Shown: positions 8,613-17,494, numbered from the stretch's first letter. The stretch: 64,000 bases of DNA from Bacteroidota bacterium (GCA_016185125.1 JACPOC010000034.1:1-64000); one strand, 5' to 3'. Numbers and translations are program-made. The notes: generated by a model from the letters alone, not told the origin.

Positions 8613-9635
8613 CTATAAATTTACTAAAAATTCTAATGTGTTTACATTATCGGCAAAATCTGTTATAACAGGCTTTTGTGAATAACCAAACGGTATCCTC
8701 CCCTGCCCTATTACACACTGAATCTCCGGTTCGTGCGCCTTTAAATAATCGTTAACCTCCGTATCATTTTTATAATAGCTAAAATACAAAGTGCCCACAG
8801 GCGAATGAAGGTCTTCACTTTCTTTAATCATTAAAAAGTTATTATCCAGAAATTTGTGCTGAGACAGTAGATAAACCGAGCGGTGATATTCGTAATTATT
8901 GCCGTATTTTTTATTTTCGAGCACATAACCAAAATCTACAATGGATTCGAAAAAAGTATTAAAGCTGTAATTTTGGGGCACCAGCAGCTTACTCACATTT
9001 CGGCAGCCCAAGCCAAAATAAAGGAAAATATCATCACCCAGGGCTTTCAGTTGTTCTTTAGATTCTTTTCCTGTTAAAATTGCAAGCGAAGTTCTGTTTT
9101 TACGGATAATATTCGGGTACTTCCCAAAATAATACTCAAAATAACCGGCCGTGTTGTTGCTTCCGGTGGCAATAATGGCATCGAATTTACCCAATCGGCC
9201 TTCTCCGAAAAATATAAAAGATTCAAATTCGGGTTGGTAATGCACCAACAGTTTAATAAAAAATGGCATCAGTACATCATCATCGGCAGATAGTTTTATT
9301 AAGGCTTTATGTCCGGATAAAAGGATACACATAATATCGTGAAAGCCAACCATAGGCAGGTTTCCGGCACAAATAAGAGCTACTGTTTTTGAAGTTTTTG
9401 CTTCTTTATTATTGCAAAACGCATCAAGATCTTTATCAATAAGCATATCTCCAATATTGCGGATGGCCCGGTTTACAAAATTGGGGCTAAACCAGCCGTT
9501 ATGTACATAAGCCAGTTCAATTATCTGCTTTAAACCTTCGTGCAAGTGTGCTTCGGAAGCATTGGGGGAAGTATAATGACGGTTAATGAACAAGCCAATC
9601 TTTGCAAAAGCCTCAATTCTTTGTTTTAAATTCAT
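8613..9635 (-). CDS. LuxC-like acyl-CoA reductase
   Basis: A 340-residue cytosolic enzyme of the LuxC acyl-CoA reductase family, which reduces fatty acyl-CoA or acyl thioesters to aldehydes with NAD(P)H. An aldehyde-dehydrogenase-like fold is suggested by CAGNLPMVGFHD, GHKALIKLS, ATGSNNTAGYFEYYF and the catalytic-Cys segment GLGCRNVSKL. I chose MNLKQRIEAF as start (9635). The longer frame to 9695 would cross the divergent ferredoxin promoter and adds an unconserved hydrophobic tail. A redox link with the divergent ferredoxin is inference only. Confidence 0.85.
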   Translation of the reverse strand: MNLKQRIEAFAKIGLFINRHYTSPNASEAHLHEGLKQIIELAYVHNGWFSPNFVNRAIRNIGDMLIDKDLDAFCNNKEAKTSKTVALICAGNLPMVGFHDIMCILLSGHKALIKLSADDDVLMPFFIKLLVHYQPEFESFIFFGEGRLGKFDAIIATGSNNTAGYFEYYFGKYPNIIRKNRTSLAILTGKESKEQLKALGDDIFLYFGLGCRNVSKLLVPQNYSFNTFFESIVDFGYVLENKKYGNNYEYHRSVYLLSQHKFLDNNFLMIKESEDLHSPVGTLYFSYYKNDTEVNDYLKAHEPEIQCVIGQGRIPFGYSQKPVITDFADNVNTLEFLVNL

Positions 9636-9655
9636 CTTTTTAGGTCGTATATTTG
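9620..9655 (+). promoter_or_regulatory. Ferredoxin promoter
   Basis: TATATTTG at 9648-9655 matches the Bacteroidota -7 box TAnnTTTG exactly. TTTG at 9620-9623 could be the -33 element, though its 24-base spacing is slightly long. It lies about 33 bases before the ferredoxin ATG and overlaps the start of the divergent acyl-CoA reductase. Confidence 0.6.
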
Positions 9656-9688
9656 CAATCTTGTTTAAAAACAAAACTACATAAAAAA

Positions 9689-10039
9689 ATGGCAATTAAA
9701 ATTACCGATGAGTGTATAAATTGCGGGGCATGCGAGCCTGAGTGTCCGAATAACGCTATATACGAAGGTGGCGCGGAATGGCGTTTTGCTGATGGTACGG
9801 GCGTTAAAGGTAATTTTCATGGAGCAAACAGTGGTTTGGATGTTAATGCCGAAGACCCCCAGGTGCCAAAAAGTATGGATGTTTATTTTATTGTTTCAGA
9901 TAAATGTACCGAATGCGTGGGCTTTCATGACGAGCCCCAATGTGCCGCCGTTTGCCCTGTTGATTGCTGCATTAAGGATGAAGATAATGTGGAAACCGAA
10001 GAGCAATTGCTTGCTAAAAAAGCATCTTTGCATTTGTAA
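9689..10039 (+). CDS. 2[4Fe-4S] ferredoxin
   Basis: A 116-residue ferredoxin. Cluster I is [14 protein letters not shown] (Cys9, 12, 15, 19). Cluster II has the longer [18 protein letters not shown] spacing (CxxC-x8-C-x3-CP) typical of Allochromatium-type dicluster ferredoxins, which have very low potentials. A C-terminal helix follows. ATG at 9689 is preferred over an upstream in-frame ATG because it sits just before [13 protein letters not shown] and after the -7 box. It acts as a cytosolic electron carrier; its partners cannot be identified here. Confidence 0.95.
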   Translation: MAIKITDECINCGACEPECPNNAIYEGGAEWRFADGTGVKGNFHGANSGLDVNAEDPQVPKSMDVYFIVSDKCTECVGFHDEPQCAAVCPVDCCIKDEDNVETEEQLLAKKASLHL

Positions 10040-10065
10040 ATTTTATTTTTTTTTAAAATATTTTC

Positions 10066-10524
10066 ATGCCCAAAATACTATTTGTTTGTTTAGGAAATAT
10101 ATGCCGTTCGCCCCTGGCAGAAGGCATTATGTTACATCTAAAGAAAAAACACGATCTTAAACTAGAAATAGATTCGGCCGGAACTGCACATTATCATATT
10201 GGTGAAGCCCCTGACTCGCGCACCATTGCCAATGCTAAAAAAAACGGCGTCGATTTAAGTCAATTAAGAGCGCGACAGTTTCAATCTTCTGATTTTGAAG
10301 AGTTTGATCAGATACTGGTAATGGATAAAAGCAATTTGGAAAATGTTGTGAAGCTGGCAAAAAATGAATCTCATAAACGTAAAGTTTCTTTATTCTTAAA
10401 CTCAATGTATCCGGATAAAAATCTGGAAGTACCTGATCCTTATTACGGAACCGAAAAACATTTTGAGGAAGTTTTTCAGCTCGTTTACAAAGCCTGCGAC
10501 CATTTGCGGCAGAATTACCGTTAG
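10066..10524 (+). CDS. Low-molecular-weight protein-tyrosine phosphatase
   Basis: A 152-residue phosphatase with the N-terminal P-loop VCLGNICRS (catalytic Cys8, Arg14) and the acid loop DPYYG near the C-terminus that supplies the general acid Asp. Length and motif order match the LMW-PTP family. It starts 26 bases after the ferredoxin and may be co-transcribed. The substrate may be a phosphotyrosine protein such as a capsule kinase, but no such kinase lies nearby. Confidence 0.93.
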   Translation: MPKILFVCLGNICRSPLAEGIMLHLKKKHDLKLEIDSAGTAHYHIGEAPDSRTIANAKKNGVDLSQLRARQFQSSDFEEFDQILVMDKSNLENVVKLAKNESHKRKVSLFLNSMYPDKNLEVPDPYYGTEKHFEEVFQLVYKACDHLRQNYR

Positions 10525-10585
10525 TTAAAAGGTAAATCTTTTGTCATTTTCCTTATTATACTTATCTTGTTGTCTTTAAATTTCT

Positions 10586-12991
10586 ATGATAAAAAGACTC
10601 GCGTACCTTATACTTAAATTCAGGCTTGCACTCATTATTGGTATTTTACTAATAACAGCTTTAATGGGCTTTTTTGCGAGTAAAATTGAAATCACTTACA
10701 ACTTTGCCCGCCTTTTGCCAGATAACGATTCAACCAGTATGGATTACGACTTATTCAAGCAAAAGTTTGGACAAGATGGCACCGTATTAGTTATTGGCGT
10801 TGAAAAAAGTCAGCTTAAAACAATAAAAAATTATCAGGAGTGGGCAAAGCTTGGTAATAATATAAAACAGTTGCAAGGTATTAAAGGAGTAGTTTCAATA
10901 GCCAGGCTCAACGAGCTGCTTTTAAATGACAGTTTAGGGAAATTTGAATTTACTCCTATTAAAGAATCTAATCCAAAAACTCAGGAAGAGTTGGATGAAT
11001 TAATGGTGAAAATCAATTCCCTTAAATTTTATGAAGGAATTGTACATAACGAAAAAACCAACGCTTCGTTAATGGCCGTAACGTTTAATGAAAAAGAACT
11101 GAATTCAAAACGGCGCCTTGAAATTGTAGATAATATTAAAATTGAAATTAAAAAATTTAACCATGCCACTCAAATAGAAACGCATCAATCGGGCTTACCG
11201 TTTATTCGCACCACGGTAATGCGCAAAATCAGAAACGAAACTACTTTTTTTCTTGGTGTGGCTTTATTAGTAACGGCTTTGCTTTTGTTAGCATTTTTCC
11301 GCTCGTTATATCCTGTACTATTTTCGCTGCTGGTTATTATTTGTGGTGTGGTTACAACTTTAGGAACCATTGTGCTCTGCGGCTATAAACTATCCGTTTT
11401 ATCAGGCTTAATTCCTCCTTTAATAATTGTTATAGGAGTTCCTAATTGCATTCTCATTCTTAATAAATTTCATACCGAAATTGCTGAAGGGAAAACCAAG
11501 ATCAAAGCACTCCACTTAGCCGTTCAACGCTCCATTGTTTCTTTATTTTTTGCCAACATTACCACTTCCATTGGCTTCGCGGTATTTTGCGCTATTGATA
11601 ATCAAATTCTTTTTGAATTCGGATTAGTTGCTTCCATAAACGTTTTAGCTACTTTTTTATATTCTATTATATTGGTTCCGGCTATTTTCAGTTATTTACC
11701 TACTCCTAAAGCCAGGCATTTAAAACATCTGGACGGACGACGATTAACCGCGATACTTGATAAAGTTGCGGTAATAACTCAGGAACACCGTAAAGCAATT
11801 TACTTTACGGTAATAGGTATTTGTATTGTGAGTTTAATTGGTTTGCTTAAGATCAGAGCTTTTGGTTATGTGGTGGATGATATTCCAAAATCAGATGTAT
11901 TAATTACCGATCTTAAATACTTCGAAAAAAATTACGGTGGCGTATTACCTTTTGAAATAACGATTGATACGAAAAAAGAAAAAGGCGTGTTTGCCAATAG
12001 TGCCCGTTGCTTGTACCGTATTAATCGCGCGCAAAAATTAATTGCGCAATATCCCGAATTTTCCCGTCCTCTTTCTATTGTGGATGGTGTAAAATTCCTT
12101 TATCAGAGTTACAAAGGCGGTGATAAAAAATATTATAAACTACCGCCGGTAACTGAATTAAAAAATATTGCGGAGTATGTAAAACAGGAAAAAGAGAAAA
12201 AGAATCAACTCGCTACTTTTATCGACAGCACGCAGCAATTTACACGCATTTCAGTTCAAATTGCAGACTGCGGATCTACGCGCGTAAAAGAGTTAGTGAA
12301 AGAATTAAAACCGCGCTTAGACAGTGTTTTTAATTATAACGACGATGAAAATAAATGGTTCAGTACAGAGGAGCAATACAATGTAAAAATTACAGGTAAC
12401 AGCATTGTGTTTTTAAAGGGCAATGAATTTTTGGTGAACAATCTGATAGAAAGTGTGGTATTAGCCATTGTTTTAATTGCGTTGTTAATGCTTACACTTT
12501 TTACCTCGTTTAGAATGATTTTGATCTCCACCATACCAAGCCTGGTTGCTTTACTTATTACCGCAGGCTTAATGGGCTATTTAGGAATCCCTTTAAAACC
12601 AAGCACCATTTTAGTTTTTAGTATAGCTTTTGGAATTAGCAGCGATGGTACTCTTTATTTTTTAACCAAATACCGTCACGAAATTAAAAAGAACAAGCTC
12701 AGCATTGGTAATGCGGTGCGCTTAACCATTAGCGAAACGGGCATCAGTATGGTTTACACGGCAATTGTATTATTTTTTGGTTTCGGCATGTTTTCTTTAT
12801 CAGGTTTTGGTGGAACACAAGCACTGGGAGTTTTAATTTCCTTTACTTTAATTGTTGCCTATTGCGCTAACTTGATATTGTTACCGGCGTTTTTATTGTC
12901 GTTGGAGAAAAAGCTAACAGATAAAGAATTTATTCAAAGCAAAGGCATCATTGATAACGATCTTATGCTGGAAGACAAGGATGATGAGTAA
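10586..12991 (+). CDS. RND superfamily (MMPL-type) transporter
   Basis: An 801-residue inner-membrane protein with the duplicated RND plan. It has an N-terminal transmembrane helix, a periplasmic loop domain with FARLLPDND, a first five-helix bundle (about 215-385), a second periplasmic domain and a second bundle (about 640-780). The two halves carry related helices (GLIPPLIIVIGV and FSIAFGISSDGTLYFL). Family members export lipids or hydrophobic compounds using the proton gradient. No membrane-fusion or outer-membrane partner is adjacent. Confidence 0.88.
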   Translation: MIKRLAYLILKFRLALIIGILLITALMGFFASKIEITYNFARLLPDNDSTSMDYDLFKQKFGQDGTVLVIGVEKSQLKTIKNYQEWAKLGNNIKQLQGIKGVVSIARLNELLLNDSLGKFEFTPIKESNPKTQEELDELMVKINSLKFYEGIVHNEKTNASLMAVTFNEKELNSKRRLEIVDNIKIEIKKFNHATQIETHQSGLPFIRTTVMRKIRNETTFFLGVALLVTALLLLAFFRSLYPVLFSLLVIICGVVTTLGTIVLCGYKLSVLSGLIPPLIIVIGVPNCILILNKFHTEIAEGKTKIKALHLAVQRSIVSLFFANITTSIGFAVFCAIDNQILFEFGLVASINVLATFLYSIILVPAIFSYLPTPKARHLKHLDGRRLTAILDKVAVITQEHRKAIYFTVIGICIVSLIGLLKIRAFGYVVDDIPKSDVLITDLKYFEKNYGGVLPFEITIDTKKEKGVFANSARCLYRINRAQKLIAQYPEFSRPLSIVDGVKFLYQSYKGGDKKYYKLPPVTELKNIAEYVKQEKEKKNQLATFIDSTQQFTRISVQIADCGSTRVKELVKELKPRLDSVFNYNDDENKWFSTEEQYNVKITGNSIVFLKGNEFLVNNLIESVVLAIVLIALLMLTLFTSFRMILISTIPSLVALLITAGLMGYLGIPLKPSTILVFSIAFGISSDGTLYFLTKYRHEIKKNKLSIGNAVRLTISETGISMVYTAIVLFFGFGMFSLSGFGGTQALGVLISFTLIVAYCANLILLPAFLLSLEKKLTDKEFIQSKGIIDNDLMLEDKDDE

Positions 12992-13168
12992 ATAATATTT
13001 GTTTACATCTACGACATACTCAGTAACTGAAGGGTCGCCCTAGAGCCGGAAATATTTAAAGAAAGTGCAATAATAACTATAATGCAGATTTTATTTACTT
13101 ATTTGAAATGCTGCTTCAAAGGGTTTTAAAAAGACTTAAAATTAACGCACTTATTTAAATTTAAACAA
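12992..13168. other. Intergenic region, no gene seen
   Basis: Between the RND transporter and the tRNA-side terminator I see no ORF, RNA or repeat. It is AT-rich spacer to the left of the integrated element. Confidence 0.5.
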
Positions 13169-13195
13169 AAAAGCCTCTTTTTTACAGAGGCTTTT
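13169..13195. terminator. Terminator left of the element (probably the original tRNA terminator)
   Basis: A perfect 10-bp stem (AAAAGCCTCT / AGAGGCTTTT) with a 7-base loop. Before the element integrated, this would have lain just downstream of the tRNA-Glu transcript, so it was probably its native terminator. It can also end RND transporter transcripts. Confidence 0.75.
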
Positions 13196-13218
13196 AAATT
13201 GTATCTTACTTACTATCA

Positions 13219-13240
13219 GCTACTTATGTAGCCCGTACGG
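13219..13240. repeat. Left attachment site (displaced tRNA 3' end)
   Basis: A 22-bp copy of the sequence at 25477-25498, with one mismatch at 13227. The perfectly shared core GTAGCCCGTACGG is at 13228-13240. The right-hand copy is tRNA-Glu acceptor sequence, so this is the displaced chromosomal fragment. Confidence 0.88.
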
Positions 13241-13354
13241 CTCAATACTCTCATCTTTCCAATATGTCAATTTTTACCTGATTGCCCTGTTGACAAGGCT
13301 TTTGTCGTTTTCGTGATGCAACCAAAATCATCAAAAAGCAATCGAAGTGTGGAT

Positions 13355-13378
13355 ATGTTTTACCCGATGTTTTACCTA
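13355..13378 (+). promoter_or_regulatory. Left arm-type integrase sites
   Basis: Two adjacent copies of TGTTTTACC(T/C): 13356-13366 and 13368-13378. The same 11-mer occurs in tandem at 25421-25442 near the other end, in the same orientation. Their positions inside both att sites suggest arm-binding sites for the integrase N-terminal domain. The left pair also lies 19 bases upstream of the integrase -7 box, so binding could repress it. Confidence 0.65.
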
Positions 13379-13396
13379 TATCTTCGTTTTACAAAC

Positions 13397-13404
13397 TAAT
13401 TTTG
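13397..13404 (+). promoter_or_regulatory. Integrase -7 box, 4 bases before ATG
   Basis: TAATTTTG matches TAnnTTTG and is followed by only GACT before the integrase ATG at 13409. The transcript would be leaderless or nearly so. Confidence 0.6.
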
Positions 13405-13408
13405 GACT

Positions 13409-14614
13409 ATGGTAAGTACAAAAATAATCGCTCGTAAAGATAAGAAAAATTCTAATAATGAGGTTCCTTTATTTATTCGTTTAACTGCAAAACGCAAATC
13501 GAACTATATTTCGTTAGGTATAAACATCAATATTGACTATTGGGATGATAAAGCAATGCAAGTAAAAAGAGGTCATCCAAACATGGCTAGAATTAATAAT
13601 TTTCTTACAACCCAGCTTGCTGATTTACAATCAAAAGCAATTGAATCAGAAACTAAAATTAAGAATGATACTACTACAGTTAAAAAATTACTTAAAGGCA
13701 ACGAAAAAGTCGACTTTCTAAAATTCTTTAAAGAGAGCAATGATAAACTTTTAGCAAAGGATAAAATCAACTCTCACCGGAGAGCCAATTCAGTTTATAT
13801 AAAAATTAAAGATTATGTGGGCGATAACATTTTATACTTTGAAGACATTAATGTAAAATGGCTCACTGATTACGAGTTTTATTTAACGACAACAAAGAAG
13901 AATGCTCCAAATACAGTTTATACTGAAATGAAAGCTATTAGGAAAATAATTAATCTAGCCATAAACGAAGATGCCATTACAATGGTAAAATCTCCTTTCT
14001 CCAAGTATAAATTAAAATGGGAACAAGTAGATAAAAATTACCTTACTGAAGGTGAATTACTGGCGTTAGACACTTTAATATTACCTTCCGGATCATGTAT
14101 GCAAGTGCATAGAGATATTTATATCTTTGCCGCTTATACCGGAGGACTAAGAATATCCGATATTTTTCAATTAAGATGGCGTGATATTGATGGAGAAAAA
14201 GTCAGTCTTAAAACTCAAAAAACTGGTTCAGTTGTTTCTATAAAGCTTCCAAATAAATCAAAAGAAATATTGGCAAAATATAAATCTTATGGGGCCAGTC
14301 ACAATAGCTACGTCTTCCCTATTCTATCTAAATATGAAAATTTAGACAATGAAACTGAAAGATTGAGAGTCATTTCAGCAGCAAATTCTTATGTCAATAA
14401 AGATTTAACCAAACTTGCTAAATTAGCTTGCATTGATAAGCACATTCATTTTCATACTTCCCGTCATACCTTTGCCACCAGAGCCCTAAGAAAAGGCATG
14501 AGAATCGAATATGTTTCAAAATTATTAGGCCACTCAAACATCAAAACAACCCAGATTTACACCAAAATTGTAAATGAAGAACTTGATAAAGCAATGGACG
14601 TTTTTAATGATTAA
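13409..14614 (+). CDS. Tyrosine recombinase / integrase
   Basis: A 401-residue integrase of the Bacteroidota phage/ICE type. It has an N-terminal arm-binding domain (MVSTKIIARKDKKN... NYISLGI), a SAM-like core-binding domain (about 110-200), and the catalytic domain. The catalytic residues are recognisable: Arg in TGGLRISDIF, HTSRHTF (HxxR), His in LLGHSNIKTT, and the nucleophile Tyr in QIYTKI. It should integrate and excise the surrounding element at the tRNA-Glu 3' end. It lies next to the displaced att copy rather than the intact tRNA. A relic of a second integrase 3' end follows. Confidence 0.93.
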   Translation: MVSTKIIARKDKKNSNNEVPLFIRLTAKRKSNYISLGININIDYWDDKAMQVKRGHPNMARINNFLTTQLADLQSKAIESETKIKNDTTTVKKLLKGNEKVDFLKFFKESNDKLLAKDKINSHRRANSVYIKIKDYVGDNILYFEDINVKWLTDYEFYLTTTKKNAPNTVYTEMKAIRKIINLAINEDAITMVKSPFSKYKLKWEQVDKNYLTEGELLALDTLILPSGSCMQVHRDIYIFAAYTGGLRISDIFQLRWRDIDGEKVSLKTQKTGSVVSIKLPNKSKEILAKYKSYGASHNSYVFPILSKYENLDNETERLRVISAANSYVNKDLTKLAKLACIDKHIHFHTSRHTFATRALRKGMRIEYVSKLLGHSNIKTTQIYTKIVNEELDKAMDVFND

Positions 14615-14702
14615 AATCTATACATTATCTGAACTTATATAGTAAACGCCACTTTTCTGAACATGTTTTGCCGATATGTTCATTTTTTAACAAAAAACTG
14701 AA

Positions 14703-14780
14703 CATATTAAAACAACTCAGATTTACACCAAAATCGTAAATGAAGAACTTGATAAAGCCATGGATGTGTTTAATGATTAA
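14703..14780 (+). pseudogene. Relic 3' end of a second integrase
   Basis: Reads HIKTTQIYTKIVNEELDKAM... then DVFND and stop, the same 25 C-terminal residues as the intact integrase just upstream. Seven codons differ and all but one change is synonymous (N to H at the first position), so it derives from a related functional gene rather than a recent copy. It is probably left by an earlier or tandem element. Confidence 0.8.
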
Positions 14781-14797
14781 TGCCGTAAAACTCTCCG

Positions 14798-14901
14798 CAT
14801 TATATTCCGCAAAACTTACCCATTTAATTCAAAACATATATTCATAAACTACTGATTATCATTATTTTAAATAAATTACATATTCCTCATTATATTCCGC
14901 A
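14798..14901 (+). repeat. 14-bp direct repeat upstream of fic
   Basis: CATTATATTCCGCA occurs at 14798-14811 and again at 14888-14901, 90 bp apart, in the fic promoter region. It could be a regulator binding site; no regulator gene is identified. Confidence 0.5.
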
Positions 14902-14911
14902 TTTTATTCCT

Positions 14912-14919
14912 TAAATTTG
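14912..14919 (+). promoter_or_regulatory. fic -7 box, 4 bases before ATG
   Basis: TAAATTTG fits TAnnTTTG and ends four bases before the fic ATG, the same layout as the integrase promoter. A leaderless message is likely. Confidence 0.55.
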
Positions 14920-14923
14920 CCTA

Positions 14924-16144
14924 ATGTCTGAATTGAAATTATACCGCGTACCGAGTTCAATGACTCCTTTGTTTCCTGAAAAAGATGGGGAGCTGCGTGA
15001 GCTTGCGGCAGAACTTTTAAAGAATTCGGCTAAACTAACCGGTTCATTTAATCCTGTTACTCGCTTAGCTATTGCTAAGCTCATTGAGCCAATGAATAGT
15101 TATTATTCTAATCTCATTGAAGGACATTTTACTCATCCTTTGGATATCGAAAAAGCTCTAAAAAAAGATTATTCTAAAGAACCAAAAAAGAAATTACTGC
15201 AATTAGAAAGTCAGGCGCATGTAATTGTTAATCATAGCATGAAAGAAAAACTGACATCAATGGATGATGCCTACACATGGGAATTCATTAGTTGGTTGCA
15301 CAAGAGTTTTTATGATCACATGCCTATTGAATTTAGAACGGTTAAAGATAAAGGCGGAAATGATATTTTATTAGTACCTGGCAATAAACGAATAACAGAA
15401 GTAGAAGTTGGAAATCACATTGCTCCTGCGGCTGAATCTTTGGATGTTTTTTTAAAGTTTTTTGAAGATGGCTATAGTAGAAAAAAAATATCGGATCCAC
15501 TTCAACGCATCATAGCCATTGCTGCTTCACATCATCGTTTAGCTTGGATTCACCCGTTTTTGGATGGTAACGGACGTGTTGTAAGATTGTTCAGTGAAGC
15601 TGCTTGCATCATCGAAAAAATTGATGGTGAAGGTCTTTGGTCTATATCAAGGGGTTTAGCCGTAAATAACAAAGATTATTATTCAGCCTTGCGAAATGCA
15701 GATATGAAACGTTGGAATGATTATGATGGGCACGGAAATTTATCAGATAAATTTTTAATAGAGTTTTGTAGTTTCTTTTTAAAGAGCGCCATTGATCAAA
15801 CTAATTTTATGCTTTCATTACTGGAACCTGAAAAACTAACGAGTCGAATAAAAGAATTTGTTGACTTAATGGTGACACGTGGAGAAATCAGAAAAGAAAG
15901 CATCTATATTTTAGAAGAAGCTCTGTTTAAAGGAAAAGTATCTAAAGGGGATATGGAACGCTTAACCGGTAAATCTGAAAACCTGGCAAGGGGTATTATG
16001 AAGGATTTATTGGATAAAGAATTGCTAGTAAATGAATCTTCTGAACTACGATCTCCGGTAATGATAAACTTTCCCATTAGATACGCCCCTTACATTTTCC
16101 CTAAACTATTCCCTAAAGATGTGGAAGCAACAATGGGTGATTAA
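14924..16144 (+). CDS. Fic family protein, class II with intramolecular inhibitory helix
   Basis: A 406-residue Fic protein, an enzyme family that usually transfers AMP from ATP to a hydroxyl side chain of a target protein. The active-site loop HPFLDGNGR is complete at 210-218 (catalytic His210, with the Asn/Arg for phosphate binding). The N-terminal segment contains S62-NLI-E66-G67, the (S/T)xxxE(G/N) inhibitory motif of class II, where the Glu blocks ATP gamma-phosphate. The C-terminal part (about 310-400) looks like a winged-helix DNA-binding domain. It is cargo of the element; a role in stress, defence or element maintenance is inference. Confidence 0.92.
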   Translation: MSELKLYRVPSSMTPLFPEKDGELRELAAELLKNSAKLTGSFNPVTRLAIAKLIEPMNSYYSNLIEGHFTHPLDIEKALKKDYSKEPKKKLLQLESQAHVIVNHSMKEKLTSMDDAYTWEFISWLHKSFYDHMPIEFRTVKDKGGNDILLVPGNKRITEVEVGNHIAPAAESLDVFLKFFEDGYSRKKISDPLQRIIAIAASHHRLAWIHPFLDGNGRVVRLFSEAACIIEKIDGEGLWSISRGLAVNNKDYYSALRNADMKRWNDYDGHGNLSDKFLIEFCSFFLKSAIDQTNFMLSLLEPEKLTSRIKEFVDLMVTRGEIRKESIYILEEALFKGKVSKGDMERLTGKSENLARGIMKDLLDKELLVNESSELRSPVMINFPIRYAPYIFPKLFPKDVEATMGD

Positions 16145-16166
16145 ATACAAAATATTTTATCAACAA

Positions 16167-16191
16167 AAATTGCTACATTTTGTAGCAATTT
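16167..16191. terminator. Perfect 11-bp palindrome after fic
   Basis: AAATTGCTACA / TGTAGCAATTT with a 3-base loop, 23 bases after the fic stop. The T-tract is weak, so it may be a terminator or an operator for the next gene. Confidence 0.5.
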
Positions 16192-16269
16192 AATGCTATA
16201 TTTATAAACATTAACATTTTATTTAACTGTTTTGCTTTAATTTAGTAGAACAGTTTTTTTGTTTTTGTT

Positions 16270-17208
16270 ATGTACACTTTTGTTATTTGTTCGCCTTTTG
16301 TAGAACACCCAATCGTTGATGTCGCTCACTTTGATGCCGGAGAATTTGATATAGCCATTTTTGAAGATGGCCAGGCATCCAATTTCCTGAATAAAAGTAA
16401 ATTCAACAGAGATCAGTATTGTAAATGTTTGTTACACAAACTATTTACAATACCTAAGTCCAAAATAAAGCCATTCATCCAATACCAATGCGATAAGATG
16501 GCAGAGCCTATTGTATGGCTTAATAAACTCGAAAAACTAATTGACTTAAACCGTGAGCTATTCAATTCAAAGGAACAAATTACAAAGTTTGATAAAGCGC
16601 TAATGATCATTGAAGTTTTGCGCGATGCCATTGAACAAAAGAGTCAAGTGCCTGATACTAAATTTAACTTCGTTAAATTAAAATCAAACATCAAGGAATA
16701 TAACTACGAAGAAAAAGTTTCCTGTTTAATGGAAGCGAAGACAGAATATTTGCAAAACAAACCTAAAATTATTGATGCAAGTGAGATTCCTTTTGATGAA
16801 AAAATAAATTTGGAATTGGACTTAATAAAGTCCCAACAAAAATTATCTAAAAAACAAAACACTACTAATAATCAAGAACTTAATAGTCCTAAAAGTCCTA
16901 CAAAAAACACAAAAAGTCCTACAGAAAGTTGTAGAACTTCCGTAGGACTTTTTCAATTTAACTGCCAAACAAATGTTTTTGTAGATGTATTTTTTCAACT
17001 CACAAAAGAAATTACAATTGACGGAAAACCTTTGCTAAATGCAGGCTTTAATGAGTTAGCGCAATTCATAACTGATAATTTTATAGATAAAAACGGAAAG
17101 GCATTAAGTTTAAATACAGTAAAAACAATTCTCAACACTTCGAGACCTGAAAAACGACCCTCCCAAGAAAAAAGAATCAAATTGAACGTCAAAGACTTAT
17201 CAAATTAA
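16270..17208 (+). CDS. RteC-like protein of a mobile element
   Basis: A 312-residue protein. The C-terminal 100 residues (FFQLTKEITI... LSLNTVKTILN, then SRPEKRP) resemble RteC and related proteins of Bacteroidota conjugative and mobilizable elements, which regulate excision and transfer. The N-terminal half has helical segments. A linker at about 205-235 (NSPKSPTKNTKSPTES) is encoded by repeated AGTCCTA sequence and a long hairpin at 16911-16953. I am fairly sure of the mobile-element link, less of the exact family. Confidence 0.65.
   Translation: MYTFVICSPFVEHPIVDVAHFDAGEFDIAIFEDGQASNFLNKSKFNRDQYCKCLLHKLFTIPKSKIKPFIQYQCDKMAEPIVWLNKLEKLIDLNRELFNSKEQITKFDKALMIIEVLRDAIEQKSQVPDTKFNFVKLKSNIKEYNYEEKVSCLMEAKTEYLQNKPKIIDASEIPFDEKINLELDLIKSQQKLSKKQNTTNNQELNSPKSPTKNTKSPTESCRTSVGLFQFNCQTNVFVDVFFQLTKEITIDGKPLLNAGFNELAQFITDNFIDKNGKALSLNTVKTILNTSRPEKRPSQEKRIKLNVKDLSN
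16911..16953. repeat. Long intragenic palindrome
   Basis: Perfect 12-bp outer arms (AAAAAGTCCTAC at 16911-16922, GTAGGACTTTTT at 16942-16953) enclose an inner, nearly complementary stem (GAAAGTT / AACTTCC). The hairpin lies within the coding sequence and maintains the frame. Further AGTCCTA copies flank it (about 16884, 16893 and 17211). Confidence 0.75.
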
Positions 17209-17292
17209 AAAGTCCTAAAGTGGTCCTACAGAGACCAATAGACTTTTCTCATCTGCGCACATTTGCTCCATAATCTTAAAACCAAAAAGAAA

Positions 17293-17394
17293 ATGGAAGC
17301 AATCATCTTATCAAAAGAACAATTTAGCAGTTTAACAAACTCAATTGAAGAAATTAAAAGAGTCGTAATCAAGTTTAGGTTCTATTCCCACTAA
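17293..17394 (+). pseudogene. Truncated excisionase/HTH-type gene start
   Basis: An ATG-initiated 33-codon frame begins MEAIILSKEQFSSLTNSIEE, which resembles the N-terminus of small helix-turn-helix (excisionase-like) proteins of Bacteroidota elements. The DNA-binding part is missing. After about 17366 the sequence instead matches the interior of the DUF2357 gene in another frame, so this is a deletion remnant. Confidence 0.55.
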
Positions 17395-17494
17395 AATTGA
17401 TAGTACTAGAAAGAAAGAATCAATAGATACAGCAGAAAATAGATTTATTAAACATGCGTTAGAAGAATTTTTATTTTTCTGTGAAAATTGCGAA

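Noticed and set aside
9635-9695. Longer N-terminus for the acyl-CoA reductase
   Set aside because: It would cross the ferredoxin promoter and add residues not resembling the family; MNLKQRIEAF fits the start.
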